Source of the DNA: Macrophomina tecta
Lineage: Eukaryota; Ascomycota; Dothideomycetes; Botryosphaeriales; Botryosphaeriaceae
Length of the DNA stretch: 64,000 nt
Reading direction: 5' to 3'
Assembly (NCBI GenBank): GCA_024180945.1
Contig: JAKSGN010000033.1
Location: forward strand, 434,001 to 498,000
Shown: positions 1 to 11,450 of the stretch, piece after piece
Layout of the letters: each line of letters begins with the position of its first letter
How positions within the stretch are numbered: position 1 is the stretch's first letter
The notes under the pieces: model-generated
What the model saw: only the letters and a program-made list of their open reading frames with translations
Told to the model about the DNA's origin: nothing
Databases searched by the model: none
Translations under genes and position numbers: made by a program

Positions 1-1248
1 GGTAGGGCCGTTTTCGCCAGTCAACGCTTGCTCGTTCCGCTGAAGTTGGTGCAGTCTCTGATAGACAAGGTTTGAGCGCTGAATCCAGTGGACGATATTG
101 TGAAGCTTGCCGATAGGGCCCTTCTTGCGCCAGAGTAGGAGCTCAGCGAGTAGCTCCTTTGGCTGAGCGCAGTCGTTCTCGAACGCGTCAGCTTCCTTGC
201 CAAAGAGGATCTGGCGGACTACCAGGTTTATGATATGGCCAATGCAGCGCAAGCGGCGGTGCTTGTGATTGAAGCCAAACTCTTCAGCTAGCGCGTCCAT
301 GCACGTGTCGTTGTTTGACGCGTTATCCGTGACAAAGTAGCCAAGTTGCCCTCCAATGCCCCATTCCATAATTATCTGGGCTACCTCTTCCGCAAGGCTG
401 TCACCAGTATGCCGTCCTTCGGCGTGTGGGAGGCCAATAAGGAACTTGCGAAGCGTGCCAGAGAACGTAAGGAAGAAGACGTTAATACCGAGTAGAGAGA
501 GGTGATTACACGACGTCCAGCCGTCAAAGGCAAGGTGTATAAGGCCAGGTGAGCTCTGAAGAAGCTCAGCAACGATCCCTTTATGGCGGTTGAATTCATC
601 AAGTAGCCATTTACGAACAGTAGAGTGTGTTGGAAGGCTGCCAGTAGACGTTACTGCAGGATTCAAATAGCTAAGAACGCGCCTGAATCTCTCACTTTCA
701 AGCTTGCGGAAAGGAATGTTATCGGATGAGACCCAATCAGTGAGTAGTTGCTGGAAGTACGCCGGATTGAATGATGTGACAAGGCGATTGACAATAGCCT
801 GCTCTGAAGGCCTATTCGTATCCAGTCCAAGCCGCTGAGCAACTGAAATCTTGGCCCGTTTGACGTGACGCTTCCCTGTAGGATCCTCAACCTTGTGCTC
901 AGTCACCAGGTGCCTTGCCTGATTATCAGTGCCAGCAGCAGCGAAGCTAGCTGGTTTGTGGGCTTTCTTGTGCACGCAGTACATACAGACCCAGCGGGTA
1001 CGCCCTTCTACGTCCTCAATGTCATATGCGTGCTCCCAAGTCCACCCGCTGCGCTGCTTTGACTCTGTGACATGATATCCACGGAATTTCTGCCATGGGA
1101 AGTACTCCCACCCTTCGCGTACAGGTCCTCGGCCATCAACGGCAAGATTGGTGGGTTGCGCAGGATCTGAGTCCTGTTGAGAGGAAAAGAGGCTAGTGGG
1201 CGCGCTAGAGAGGCTTAAAACAGAGTGTTGATCGTTGCTAGAGTCCAT
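1..1248 (-). CDS. hAT-family transposase, 5' part (runs off window)
   Basis: The frame is open without a stop from an ATG at 1248 down to base 1 (416 codons), so the gene is cut by the window edge. Near residues 70-110 there is a BED-type zinc finger pattern (Trp, two Cys two residues apart, then an RHL..EH histidine pair). Further on are motifs typical of fungal hAT transposases: HLAFDGWTSCNHLSLLGIN, then FVTDNASNNDTC and a RCIGHIINL segment belonging to the RNase H-like catalytic core. The family cuts and pastes DNA in the nucleus. No stops or frameshifts appear in this part, so the copy may be intact. The C-terminal dimerisation region would lie outside the window. Family assignment is firm; activity is unknown. 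Confidence 0.88.
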   Translation of the reverse strand, partial: MDSSNDQHSVLSLSSAPTSLFSSQQDSDPAQPTNLAVDGRGPVREGWEYFPWQKFRGYHVTESKQRSGWTWEHAYDIEDVEGRTRWVCMYCVHKKAHKPASFAAAGTDNQARHLVTEHKVEDPTGKRHVKRAKISVAQRLGLDTNRPSEQAIVNRLVTSFNPAYFQQLLTDWVSSDNIPFRKLESERFRRVLSYLNPAVTSTGSLPTHSTVRKWLLDEFNRHKGIVAELLQSSPGLIHLAFDGWTSCNHLSLLGINVFFLTFSGTLRKFLIGLPHAEGRHTGDSLAEEVAQIIMEWGIGGQLGYFVTDNASNNDTCMDALAEEFGFNHKHRRLRCIGHIINLVVRQILFGKEADAFENDCAQPKELLAELLLWRKKGPIGKLHNIVHWIQRSNLVYQRLHQLQRNEQALTGENGPT

Positions 1249-1485
1249 CTTGATAGTGGGAGAGTTGCTGCTGAGCTGCTGAGAAAATGTAGAACGGATC
1301 TGAAAGAGCAGATTCAGCTGTCCCTTCTAGCCATTCTGAGAGAGCGTTTATATACTAGCTGCCAAGAGAATGTGCCCGACACGTTGTGTGCCAAGAGTGT
1401 ATCAGATAAAAGGCTAGCCTGACGTGGCTTGAGCGCCACAAGAGCGAGATGATCATCAAAGCTGCTTTCTATACAAGGTAAGCCG

Positions 1486-1624
1486 TCAATCAATATCGTC
1501 AATCAACTGGCCCGGAGCAATTGATTGATTGACGAAAATGACAGACCTCAGTTGATTGATTGATTGCCAAGACATTGGTCAATATTGATTGACCGTCAAT
1601 ATTATTGAATTGATTGCCACCCTG
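1486..1624 (-). repeat. hAT element right end with subterminal repeats
   Basis: Upstream of the transposase start, many copies of TTGATTGA/TCAATCAA lie in both orientations between about 1486 and 1618. Read on the minus strand the block begins CAGGGTGGCAATCAATTC at 1624, a typical hAT terminus (CAGGG). The following eight bases (1625-1632, AGGGGTTA) are the expected place for the 8-bp target duplication, but the other copy lies beyond the window. Clustered short subterminal motifs are known transposase-binding arrays in hAT elements. The exact end is inferred. Confidence 0.6.
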
Positions 1625-2904
1625 AGGGGTTATCCCGACAGCTTCGTGGTCGCAGGTTTGTTTCATGCCGAATTTGTCGATTAATCATACAGGCTGACCG
1701 GTTACCAGGCACGTCGACCCCTCCGATACCTGGGTCGGGCGCGAAGGACTCGAAGCCTTAGTTGTTTTTTAGTTTTTTTTTTTTTTTTTTTTTTTGAAAT
1801 ATTATTCTTCTCTCAAACTGTAGCAAAGGAAAGCCTGGAAGCCTCATCTTTGCGCGCAGTCTGGCCTAAAATATTGAAGCACGGCCAGGATCGTACAAGC
1901 ACAAGGACTCACGCAAACGACAAACTATTCTATTAGCGTATGAGCAATGACTAATCATGCGACTTCCCTGGAGGTGCGCTGCCTGATCAAAGTAGTATCT
2001 CAACGAGGAGGGTTGACAATGGCAGAAGCGAGCTTCACATATCTTCTGTATCTTATCACGCGGACACTAATCGTGCTCAGCACACCACGTCTCAAGATAG
2101 TGGTCAAGCATTTGGGGCGTTTGTGGTTTTTTTGTAACTGCTAAAGGCATTCAGCCATACCGAGTGCCGAACGCAAACATCGGATATCGGGGCCGACTTC
2201 GAGGCCCATTTTATTCAGTAACCTCACGTAAAGCGGTCACCAAGTGACATATCTGCAAGTGTTCCATTCTACCGCGTCTCGCTCAGGATTGTTCTGAAAT
2301 TGATGTTGACGTCGAGTTGGATTCAACCGCATGCCGAAGAAAACAACGGTTTTCATCCACAACCTTGGAGATTAAAGCTACCATTTGCTCCCTCGCGGCC
2401 ATATTGGTCAGATAGCTCTTTTGCCTATCAAATTGATTGAGACGTCCTCGGTGGACCGGTAGCCAATCTCGGCATCACGACTGCGCCGCTGAGGTTCAGC
2501 CGAAAAATTGATTTCCGCTGCACGAATGACTCCACCTTCAGCACATCTTCTTCCATCATCCTTGTAAGGCGACTGAATTTTAACTTTACCTCACGGACGA
2601 AGCCGTAAGAGGCCACTTGTTATGTCTTTCGTCCGATCCTACTGACGTTCATTCGTTGCGGAGGAAGCGGGCTCTAAGCATTGCCGCTAGCTATGCCCAA
2701 AACGGTAGTAAAGCGCGACAAGGTCGGCCGACCAGCTTACGCCCGCGGGCGTAACAAATGCAAGTAGCGACATCTGTAAGAAATCCGCATGGCGACGGTA
2801 GACCCTCAGCCGCCAGCCATGCCGATGGACGTTAGAGCGAAGTGAATATAAATAAAGCTGACCGTGTCTTCATCAAGGTCCGATGCAAGAGGCCATCGTA
2901 CAAA
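1625..2904. other. Gene-free stretch upstream of MFS transporter
   Basis: No convincing coding region was found. A run of 23 T (1773-1795) is the only conspicuous feature. The last few hundred bases presumably hold the promoter of the plus-strand transporter. Confidence 0.5.
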
Positions 2905-4786
2905 ATGAATGCTTCGACCCGCACGCCCCACACTAAGCCACCGCGCCACTGGAAGATCCTCGCTGATCACGCTTGCGTGACACCGGATATCCTGAGCTAT
3001 GATTTCAAGGGAAACGGCACAGTCGCGCAACCGTATATTGTTGAATGGGCACCGCACGACGCACGGAATCCACAACAGTGGTCAAAGCTGTACAAGTGGA
3101 TTGTGGCCCTTACTGTGGCATTTGCGACCCTCGCAGTTTCGTTCTGCTCTTCCGCATATTCCGGGGGTAAGTGGCTTTCCGTGTGGGCGACGCAAAATCA
3201 CGGAGCTTACCAGTGACAGGGCTCAGAGGCGTCATGGAGACCTTTGGCGTCAGCGAAGAGGTTGCAACGCTGGGTCTGAGTCTGTTCGTGCTTGGGTTCG
3301 CGTTGGGGCCCCTGTTGTGGTCTGTTCCGATATTGGCGATATGTGTCGGGAGTAGGAGCTGACGGCGTGCACAGGGCACCGTTGAGCGAGCTATACGGAC
3401 GGCAGAGAGTGTTTTTCATCACTTTCGGGGCGTTCACTGCCTTCAACGCCGGTGCCTCGGAGGCCCAGAATGTGCAGACTCTGCTCATCCTGCGGTTTTT
3501 GGCAGGCTCATTTGGTTCCTCCCCTCTCACAAATGCTGGTGGAGTGATAGCAGATCTCTTTGATGCGAAGGAGCGAGGTCTGGCAATGAGCGTATTTAGC
3601 CTGACTCCTTTCCTGGGTCCCGGTCAGTGCTCTCGTGCGTGCGCAAAGAATGCATGTTGACCTGGCGCAGTGCTCGGGCCCGTCGTAGGCGGATTCTTGG
3701 GCGAGACTGAAGGATGGCGCTGGATTGGACGATTGATGACAATCTTCTCAGGATTCCAATGGATCCTGGGGACCGCCGTCGTGCCCGAGACCTATGCTCC
3801 TGTGCTCTTGCGCAGTCGAGCGTCCAAGTTGTCGAAGATCACCGGAAAGGTCTATTACACCAAGCATGACATTGACCGCGGCCCGCTGACAGTGGGTGAG
3901 ATTATTCAAACAAACCTCATCAGGCCCTGGATCCTGCTCTTCCGAGAGCCGATCGTGCTCATCTTTAGCGTTTACCTCGCCATCATCTATGGCATCCTCT
4001 ACATGCTGTTCGGCGCTTTTCCCATTGTTTATCAACAGGAAAGAGGGTGGTCGCAGGGTATCGCTGGACTGCCTTTCCTCGCCGTTGCGATCGGCATGGT
4101 TTTGGCAGTAGTCTACTCTGTTCTGATTGAGCAGCCTCGCTACCTGCGCGCCGTCAAAGCCTACCATGGATTCGCTCCCCCTGAGGCCCGGCTTCCCGCA
4201 ACGGCAGTCGGGGCTCTTGCCCTCCCAGTGGGGCTCTTCTGGCACGCTTGGACTAATTCTCCCTCGGTGCCATGGCCAGCCAGCGTCGCAGCAGCCATCC
4301 CATTCGGGTTTGGCATGGTTCTTGTATTCATCGGGGTCCTCTCGTATCTTATCGACGCCTACACCATGTATGCAGCATCAGCACTGGCTGCCAACACGGT
4401 TCTAAGGTCGCTGTTCGGAGCTGCATTTCCACTCTTTACACGGCAGATGTTCGATAAGCTAGGTCAGTATGGACAAGTCCCGTCCTCTCCTCCTTCCGCT
4501 GACAGCAATGATGACTTCAGGCATTCATTGGGCTCCGTCTTTGGCCGGGTTTCTCGCACTAGCATGCCTACCATTTCCTCTCCTTTTCTACAAATATGGC
4601 AAGCAGATCCGGCTGAAGTCAAAGTACGCAGCAGAAGCAGACGCTTTCATGGTCGGCCTGCGGGCGCGGATGCAGACTGCAGCGAGTCAGCGCACGGAGA
4701 CCGCGGGGGCATCCGCTGCACCCACGATAGACGTGTCAGACGGCACCTCCGCGAAGGTGGAAAAGGATGCGCTTGAAGAAGCTTGA
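2905..4786 (+). CDS. MFS drug:H+ antiporter (DHA1-like)
   Basis: Five exons can be joined: 2905-3166, 3214-3319, 3375-3622, 3671-4462, 4521-4786 (557 residues). All four introns (47-58 bp) have GT/AG ends and keep frame. The protein has a soluble N-terminus ending in the [18 protein letters not shown] type of lead-in, the first helix, then [20 protein letters not shown] with SELYGR, the MFS signature of fungal polyamine/multidrug exporters. About 12 membrane helices are expected and the full family length is present. The first ATG in frame is 2905; an upstream GTG at 2842 is not a eukaryotic start. The protein probably exports small molecules across the plasma membrane. Its position next to a Zn2Cys6 gene and 6.7 kb from a PKS suggests metabolite efflux (inference). 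The substrate is unknown. Confidence 0.88.
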
Positions 4787-5297
4787 AGAGCTGATGCGCC
4801 GGGATCTGCGAAGTTCACATGGGAGAAACCGCCATGGCTCTTGGCTCGATGGTGCATGATACCCAAACCTGCAGGTGAAAATAAGCACCTCAGAGCCTCC
4901 TGCAATGAGGACTAGGTTCTCTCCGCACCCAGTGCACAGGCCCTCTCAGATACAATTTATATCGAAGTAGAGGTGTGGCCGTAGTCCCATTTGTCCAGTG
5001 CACCGTCTGTTTGCATATAAAAGCCCCACGGGCACACGCTTCTGCGCTGATCGCCGCCTCCGCTCGTGTGTCGAGGCGCGGGCGCTTCCACGACAGTCTG
5101 CCCTGGCCTATCAAAGCCACCGGACAGGGGCGCACAGGGGCGTCTCCGAACATGACAAATGCCTCGGCTGAAACCTACGTCGGGCTTCTCGGCTCCGGAG
5201 GCCTTGCACAAACTTGTGCTGCATCCGGGTTATGAGCGCGCTGCGCCCTCGCGGCCGGAGACACACACGATCCGTTTCCCATCATCGACCGCCGCCA
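4787..5297. other. Intergenic region, promoter of Zn2Cys6 gene
   Basis: This 511-bp spacer separates the transporter stop from the regulator start. It contains an in-frame upstream ATG at 5232 that could alternatively start the regulator. No defined site was identified. Confidence 0.4.
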
Positions 5298-7656
5298 ATG
5301 GAATCTGCACCTGAATCGCTTCCGTCAGTCACCCCGAGCTCGTCGTCCAAGGCACGGCGCCGCGCAATAGCATCATGCGATGTTTGCCGCAGACGGAAAG
5401 TAAAGTGCGACCAGCAGCATCCCACCTGCTCTGCCTGCCGGGCAGTTGGCCGGGTCTGTCTGTACACCGAGAGCTCCAGCAGCCAATTTGGCGTTGCGGC
5501 CCGTCGTGCAGGCCGAGAGCGCGCCCACAGCATCCGCCGCCGCCCGCGGGATTCCCCGCACCTCGAAACGCTTGATGTCCGGCTCGGCAGGCTGGAAAGC
5601 GTGCTTGAGCAGATCATCCAGGCAAAATACGCGCCCCAACCGACGGGTGCGGAGCTTCATCAGGCTGCGGACGGGGAGCGCGGCAGCGCTAGCGCTGGGG
5701 CACCCGCGAATGTGCCGCCGCCAGGCCGGCATCTCAGAGCAGAAGAAAGTGGTGACGGAACGCTGCTAGTTTCAGAGGATGGAGGGTCTCAGTTTGTCCC
5801 GTCCCAGCATTGGTCTCTGCTGGCAACAGAGGTAATGCCTTCTTCCATACCGCCCGGGTGTAGCTGCTTGGTGGATTGACAACCCGGCAGCTGCGCGACA
5901 TCCGAGAGATGCTCACTTCCGGCAAAGACTCCGTCGCCGCGCAGTTTCTCCCCAGTGACGAGCATGATATCGTGAGGTGTTTGCCAAGAGATGCCGACAC
6001 GTGCTACGAGCTACTTCAAGTCTTCGAGGGAAATGTGGATCCCGTAATCCGAATTGTCCACAAGCCAACGCTATGTCGGCGCTTCAAGGTGTTTGTAGAC
6101 GAGTACATGGATTTTCTGTCTACTCCGCCCCAGGACAGGGATGACAAGTAAGATAACTCCTACGCGGCAATATGCCAAGCTGACTCGACAAGCATGGAGG
6201 AAAAGCTGAAAAAGGATGGACTTTTGCACTTTCGTCCTCTGCTGTTTGCCATTTTCTTCTCGTCTGTGAACAGTTTGTCGGACACAGCCGCAATCGCCCA
6301 GTTCGGACTCGAGAAGAGACCGTTGATGGCGACGTATCAGAGAGGGCTGCAGCTCTCTCTGCTGGCTGTTGATCTCTTCAACTCCGCGAGCATAGAGCTT
6401 CTTCAAGCATACACGCTCTTTTTTGTGGGTGGTTTCCCCAGCCACGCCCCGCACGTTGCTAACGGCGCCGTAGAGTTGCCAACTACGGGATGAAACTGTC
6501 GGTCGGATATATTCGCTTCTGGCTGCCGTTACCAGGCACGCCATGTCCCTAGGGCTGCATAGAGAGCCGACGCTCTTCAGCCCAGTTCCGGACGAAGTCA
6601 CCGTGGAGATCCGACGGCGAGTCTGGGCGCAACTGCGATATGTCGAATGGCGGGCGGGAGAGCTAAAGGGAGTTCTGCAGTCTTACGACGAGGACGCTTT
6701 CAGCACTCGCCTTCCGCGGAATGTAAATGACAGTGATCTCATTGTCGGACGTGTGCCGGGGCTGCTGGATCCGTCACTGGCTGCGGAGGAAGGCCGATAC
6801 ACTGAAACGACGTACCAAGTTTGTTTCTATCGGATGGTGCAGTGTGCGCGCCAAGTTGGCCACAGCGTACACAACCAGTTCCGCAAGACAGCACAGCCAT
6901 CAAATCAGCCGGCCGAGGTTCGCGTTGCTGAATTCGATGTGCTGCGGCAGGAAACGGAGAAGCTCATTTCCTCGACACGCGAGAGGAACATGAGGCACTA
7001 CCAGTTCGACGGTAACACGCTGACTGCGCCCCAGAAGCTTGCGAAAATGAACATTAAAATACTGGAATGGAAATGCTGGCTCGTGTTCTGGTGCGGGATA
7101 CCGAGAGAGCAGAGGAAAACGTTGCTCTCCAATTCTGATCGCATGAAGTGAGTGCGAGAGCCTGTCGTGGCTGTGGTGGCTTCGCTGACGCTAGTGTGTA
7201 AGGCTCCTTCGGGACTCTGTCGCGTTGGTGGAGACGTTGAACGAGGTAGCTCTAGACCCCGACCTGGAGAAATTCAGATGGGTGGTCCAGGGGTGCTCCG
7301 CATTCCAGACCGTCATGGTCCTTATCGCCGAATTGCGCGACACGCAGCCTGCTTCAGAGGAGGAAGTCAGCTTCCGCCTTCATGCTTTGAGGACTCTACG
7401 ACAGACGGTCACAATCCATGAAGGCTCTGAATCGAGGGCGTGGGCAGTTATCAGCAAGTACGTGGAGCAGCTGGAGTCCGCTTACAAGCAGTTCGCCGGG
7501 CCAGAAAGACAGCAGCCGCATGTGGAAATGATGACCGGGCGTAGTGTTGGGCACGGCTTTTTCGACGGATATCCCGCGGACAATGAAATCCTCCAGAACC
7601 TTGACTTAATGGGCTTAGGCTGGGGAAACGGATACCAGGGCTTGTGGCCAGAATGA
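5298..7656 (+). CDS. Zn2Cys6 transcription factor with fungal_trans domain
   Basis: Exons 5298-5831, 5891-6147, 6193-6424, 6474-7147 and 7203-7656 join in frame to 716 residues. The zinc cluster is at residues 27-54, with the spacing C-x2-C-x6-C-x6-C-x2-C-x6-C (CDVCRRRKVKC then CSACRAVGRVC), preceded by a basic stretch. A coiled-coil-like linker (LDVRLGRLESVLEQII) follows. The middle is the fungal-specific transcription factor domain, recognisable from the HKPTLCRRF segment and from AMSLGLHRE with the RRRVWAQLRYVEW region. These proteins bind CGG triplets and often switch on the cluster they sit in. It lies between an exporter and the SMP-30/PKS pair, so a pathway-specific activator role is likely but inferred. 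An in-frame ATG at 5232 would add 22 residues. Confidence 0.9.
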
Positions 7657-9667
7657 AGCTGCGAAAGCCGCTTGTCTGGCGAGAGCGTGCACAATAGCTA
7701 GGGGGGTTGCCCTGAGGAAACGGGATGCAAGATAGCAATGCATTGCCTGAAAACAGTAGCTGCGATTGTGGCGCGGCCACCAGTTCAATACCGTGGGTAC
7801 GTGGTGATTGATAGCCAAGCCAATCAGAACCCCATACCCACGCCACAGTGACCCGGAGGATTCCTCGGTTTTGGATGGGCCCGCGCCAGCCGCACATATC
7901 ACGTTCTCCAGAGGGCGCGCTGCCTTGTCCACAGAGATTCTGACCGCGATCAGGTCCGGAGTCAGCGCGGCTGTGAGACACTGCCACGTATGCTTATCCT
8001 GAACCCGTCGCTCCATGGCCAAGATATCACCGGAGCCGCCGGAGCCATTTGCGCGTTGCAATATAAGACACATCATCTTACCACATCCTGTGTCGAGTGT
8101 GCAAAGCGGAGCCCGTTGCTGGAACGGAGGCACAAGCGGTGGCAGCTGCATGGACAATTCAGCCGAGCCGATCGAGCTCGGCGTGCGCAAGGCCCGCCAC
8201 GGTGCAAAGACCGAGCCACCACGTGAATATTGGCGTTGCAGTGTACGGTTGGAGGAAGAGAACGTCCGTGTGGTTGGCTTCCGGGTGCTCCCACTTTGTC
8301 AGGCAACAGCCGACTGACGCTCTGCTCAGCGGGGAGCCCTGGACCTGCAGCATGCAGCAGATCATGCCCATTCGCACACGAGCAGCAATGCGCTTCTCGG
8401 CAGGCAGCATGGGATTCCCACCTTTGGGAAGCACGGCTTGATCTTCGTCCTACGTGCAATATCCAGCCCACGGATCCACCCAGCGGGCACTTAGCGCAGC
8501 GCACCAATATTCCGTCGGGCCAATCGCCAGCGGCCCGCGGCCCAGTCTGCGCCGCAACGGACGCCGTTATTCTCGTGGCATCCAACGCCGCAGCAGTGGA
8601 TCGCGGTCAGACGGCTCTTGGCGCCGGCTTACGCCGCGGAGCCACGAAGGCCAGATGCAGGGATTGCGGCGCAACTGCGACGATTCCCCGCAGGAAGGAG
8701 CAGAGGATCGGAGATGGGATATTCGCTGCTGCGATAAGATCCACCGCCGTCATCCGGGCGGACGGAGCACGCCCGAGAAAGGTCGAGACGGGGTCCCGGC
8801 TCGCTTCTTCGCGCGGACGCCGGAGCAGACCTGCGGCGAGCACACGTGTGGGCCGGCGGCGTGATCTACGCACAACACCGTCTGAGGCCGCCTGTGCTGC
8901 AGGGGAGGGCCAGGCCGGGATTTGGCAGCAGCCGGTACGCGGTGGTGGGGCGCGCGCCCAATCAGCGCTGCCTCAGCCCGGCAAGGGACGAGCCGCCCCC
9001 GTCGGCCCCTGCAGCCACGCCCGGCCAGCCCCCCTGCATCATCGCTACCAGCGGTCAGGACGCGCTGAGCTTATCATCAGCATCAGCGCACATCGACACA
9101 TGGCACTCCGGGACCACACTGGCGCCCCGTCGCCGAGTCGAACCGGCCCGGACGGCGATCAGTTGCTCAGTCCAGCGTGCCGACAAGCGCCGCATGCGTG
9201 CTGCTTCACTTGAAGAGAAAATTTTTCCCGCCGGGCGGATCCACTTGTGTCGAGATGCTGTGCCGCAACAACATGTGCATGCCAACGGCAGAGTCAGGCC
9301 AGCTGCCAGAAACGGGAGACACACGGCGGACGGGCCAGCCGTTGTCCCCCCGTGAGGCCGAGCAGCCGACGGATCGAGCAACTCGCACCACGCTCGATGA
9401 CACCGCTCTTTTTTTTTTTTTTTTCTCTCCCTCGGGCCGGGAACGCAGTGACAGCAGGAGAAGGAGTGGATTCTGAGCAAAGGAGCAGGAAAGAAAAAAA
9501 AAAAAATGAATGAATTATTCAGCCATGTCCAAATGGCTTGAAAGGTATACGTTTTGATCTAGCTGCCCGTGAATGCCGTCTCTCGCCACTCGACCAACGC
9601 CTACGCCCTGTTTTCGATGATTCGCATGTTTTTTTTTTCTTTTTTTTTTTTTTGTTTTAGTCCCCTT
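7657..9667. other. GC-rich gene-free stretch with homopolymer runs
   Basis: About 2 kb with several long GC-driven open frames, none starting with ATG or resembling a protein family. Homopolymer tracts occur at 9409-9424 (T), about 9494-9506 (A) and about 9629-9653 (T, interrupted). The last tract lies just past the 3' end of the minus-strand SMP-30 gene. Confidence 0.45.
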
Positions 9668-10639
9668 TCAATCTGTCCTGGTCTCTACCACCTCTTCCGT
9701 TATGGTAACCTCAGCAGTCACCTCGATTTCCAGGTTGAACTTGCTCAGCTCCGAGAGGCGGTCGTCTTCGTTGACCCAGCCCACGCCGGCCTGTCCGCCG
9801 CAGCAGGTGACATACAGCCTGTCCTTGGCCATTTCGCAGCTCGTGGGGCTGCTGAGCCCCCTGGTCAGGATGGTGGCCACGCCCCTGCCGTCGGCGTCCA
9901 TGTCGACTCGCCAGATCAGGCCGGCCATGTAGTTGGCGGTGAAGATGTGCTTGCCGTCGTCGGTGATGGCCAGGCCGTCGCAGTGCGGCAGGTCGGCGGT
10001 GATGATCTGGACGTCGCCGGCGGTCTTGATGCCCAGCTCGTCGTCCAGCTGGACGGGCACGCGGCACAGCAGCCCGGCGCTGGTGTTGGTGTACCACAGG
10101 TGGCCGTCGGCGATGCGGAGGCGGTTGATGCCAAAGTAGTCCTCGTCGGTGGCCGCCTTCATCGTGTCGTCGGAGACCAGGACGGAGCTCTGGCCGGTGG
10201 GGATGTCGAGGCGCCAGATGCAGTTCTTGTGCGAGTCGGCCACCAGCAGCGTGCGCTCGCTGACGGCGGTCGCGCCGATGCAGAAGCCCGAGTCGGCGAT
10301 GCTGCCCAGCCGGGTGATGACGGGCTTGTCGGTGCCGCTGAGCTTGACGCGCCAGATGACGGCCGTGTCGAACTCGACGGCCTGCAGCTCGACGTTGGCG
10401 GCAATGACGGCGTACTCGTCGGCGGCGCCGGCGAGCGGGCACAGGTTGACCAGGCCATTGGCGTCCGGGAAGGTCGCGAGCAGCTCGGGCGTGGCGCCGG
10501 GGTCGGCGGGGTCGAAGGTGTACAGCTCGGGCGCGTCGAGGCGGGTGGCGAGGATGTGGCCATTGGGGCGGATCGCGAAGCCCTCGAACCAGGAGTCGGG
10601 CGGCAGCTGGGTGACGGGAAAGACCTGGATGTCGGCCAT
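9668..10639 (-). CDS. SMP-30/gluconolactonase-like six-bladed beta-propeller protein
   Basis: Single exon of 323 residues, ATG at 10639 and stop at 9668. The sequence shows SMP-30/LRE-like propeller features: WFEGFAIRPNGHILATRL near the start, repeated blades containing W-R-hydrophobic turns (IWRVKL, CIWRLD, LIWRVD), DSGFCIGATAV, and the PHCDGLAITDDGKHIFTANY blade typical of calcium-dependent lactonases. Such enzymes hydrolyse lactones or act on cyclic esters. In fungi, members are often next to polyketide or monooxygenase genes. It is divergently transcribed from the PKS with an 811-bp shared spacer, suggesting common control. No signal peptide was seen, so it is probably cytosolic. A lactonase role on the polyketide is inference. 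An upstream in-frame GTG at 10801 was not used. Confidence 0.8.
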   Translation of the reverse strand: MADIQVFPVTQLPPDSWFEGFAIRPNGHILATRLDAPELYTFDPADPGATPELLATFPDANGLVNLCPLAGAADEYAVIAANVELQAVEFDTAVIWRVKLSGTDKPVITRLGSIADSGFCIGATAVSERTLLVADSHKNCIWRLDIPTGQSSVLVSDDTMKAATDEDYFGINRLRIADGHLWYTNTSAGLLCRVPVQLDDELGIKTAGDVQIITADLPHCDGLAITDDGKHIFTANYMAGLIWRVDMDADGRGVATILTRGLSSPTSCEMAKDRLYVTCCGGQAGVGWVNEDDRLSELSKFNLEIEVTAEVTITEEVVETRTD

Positions 10640-11450
10640 GTCTGGGGCGCGAGGAGGAGGGTGGTGGGAAGTAGGTTTGGAGGCGTGAGCTGGGGATAGG
10701 GGGCTGGCCGCCTTCCACCAATAGGGCCGACTCGCCTTTCGTGCGCGCTGCCGGGCGTGTGGGAGCTGGGACGGCGGCGGCGCTGCTGCTGCGCCGCCCA
10801 CGTGCTAGCAGACATTCGGCACGGTCCGCCGGCCAGCAGGTTGTGATTGACAGGCCAATATTGGCGCCCGATTCATGGGCCTGCAGCGGCTCGTCGAGCC
10901 CGGGTCGGCGGCCTCGCTTGCACGCCCGGGGCGAGTCAGGGGCACGGCCGTCGAGCGCGCGCCAGAGGCCGATCGGGGCAAGCATACGGCTCGCCGAGTC
11001 GACCGCGCCGGCGCCGCCGCTTGTCCTCAGGGATCACGACACCGCGTGTGCCCACAAGATAAGCGCGGTGCTAGCCCCGCTGGGCCGCCGCCTGCCGCGC
11101 GCCCTGCCGCTCCCCTGCGCAATACGAACCGCGCCGGTGACCGCTGTTGTCTGCGCCGCACCAGGGCAGCGTCCACACGGAAGCGTCCGTGAAATTCCCC
11201 GTAGCGTGCACAGGGCCCCACCAGCGGTGCTGGGGGGCCTGGCCGTCGCCAATGGCCATCCCCCACGTCTTATCACAGTCCTCAAGGCGGCCCGGTTGCC
11301 TCTGCCCTCAGACGACTCTGGCAAGCCTCTCTCGCGAGATAAGAGAGCCGGCAACACCATCATGCCTCGCCGCGCCACTGGACAGGACCAGCGCGCTCGA
11401 GGACTGGAGGCCCCCAAGATACCCGTTTGAGATACCCGTTTGCCAGCACC
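10640..11450. promoter_or_regulatory. Divergent promoter between SMP-30 gene and PKS
   Basis: An 811-bp GC-rich spacer separates the two divergent start codons (10639 minus, 11451 plus). Such shared spacers commonly carry binding sites for a pathway Zn2Cys6 factor. I did not identify a specific operator. Apart from GC-driven shadow frames it holds no gene. Confidence 0.5.

Noticed and set aside
2842..2904. Upstream extension of the first MFS protein
   Set aside because: The extension begins at GTG; the first ATG at 2905 has a suitable context.
8230..9213. 327-codon open frame on the plus strand
   Set aside because: It starts with TTG, has no family resemblance and lies in GC-rich DNA where stops are rare; overlapping frames on both strands are equally open.
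9569..10985. Long open frames on the plus strand and in a second minus frame over the SMP-30 gene
   Set aside because: They are low-complexity (Val/Gly/Asp- or Arg/His-rich) mirror frames of the true GC-rich coding sequence.
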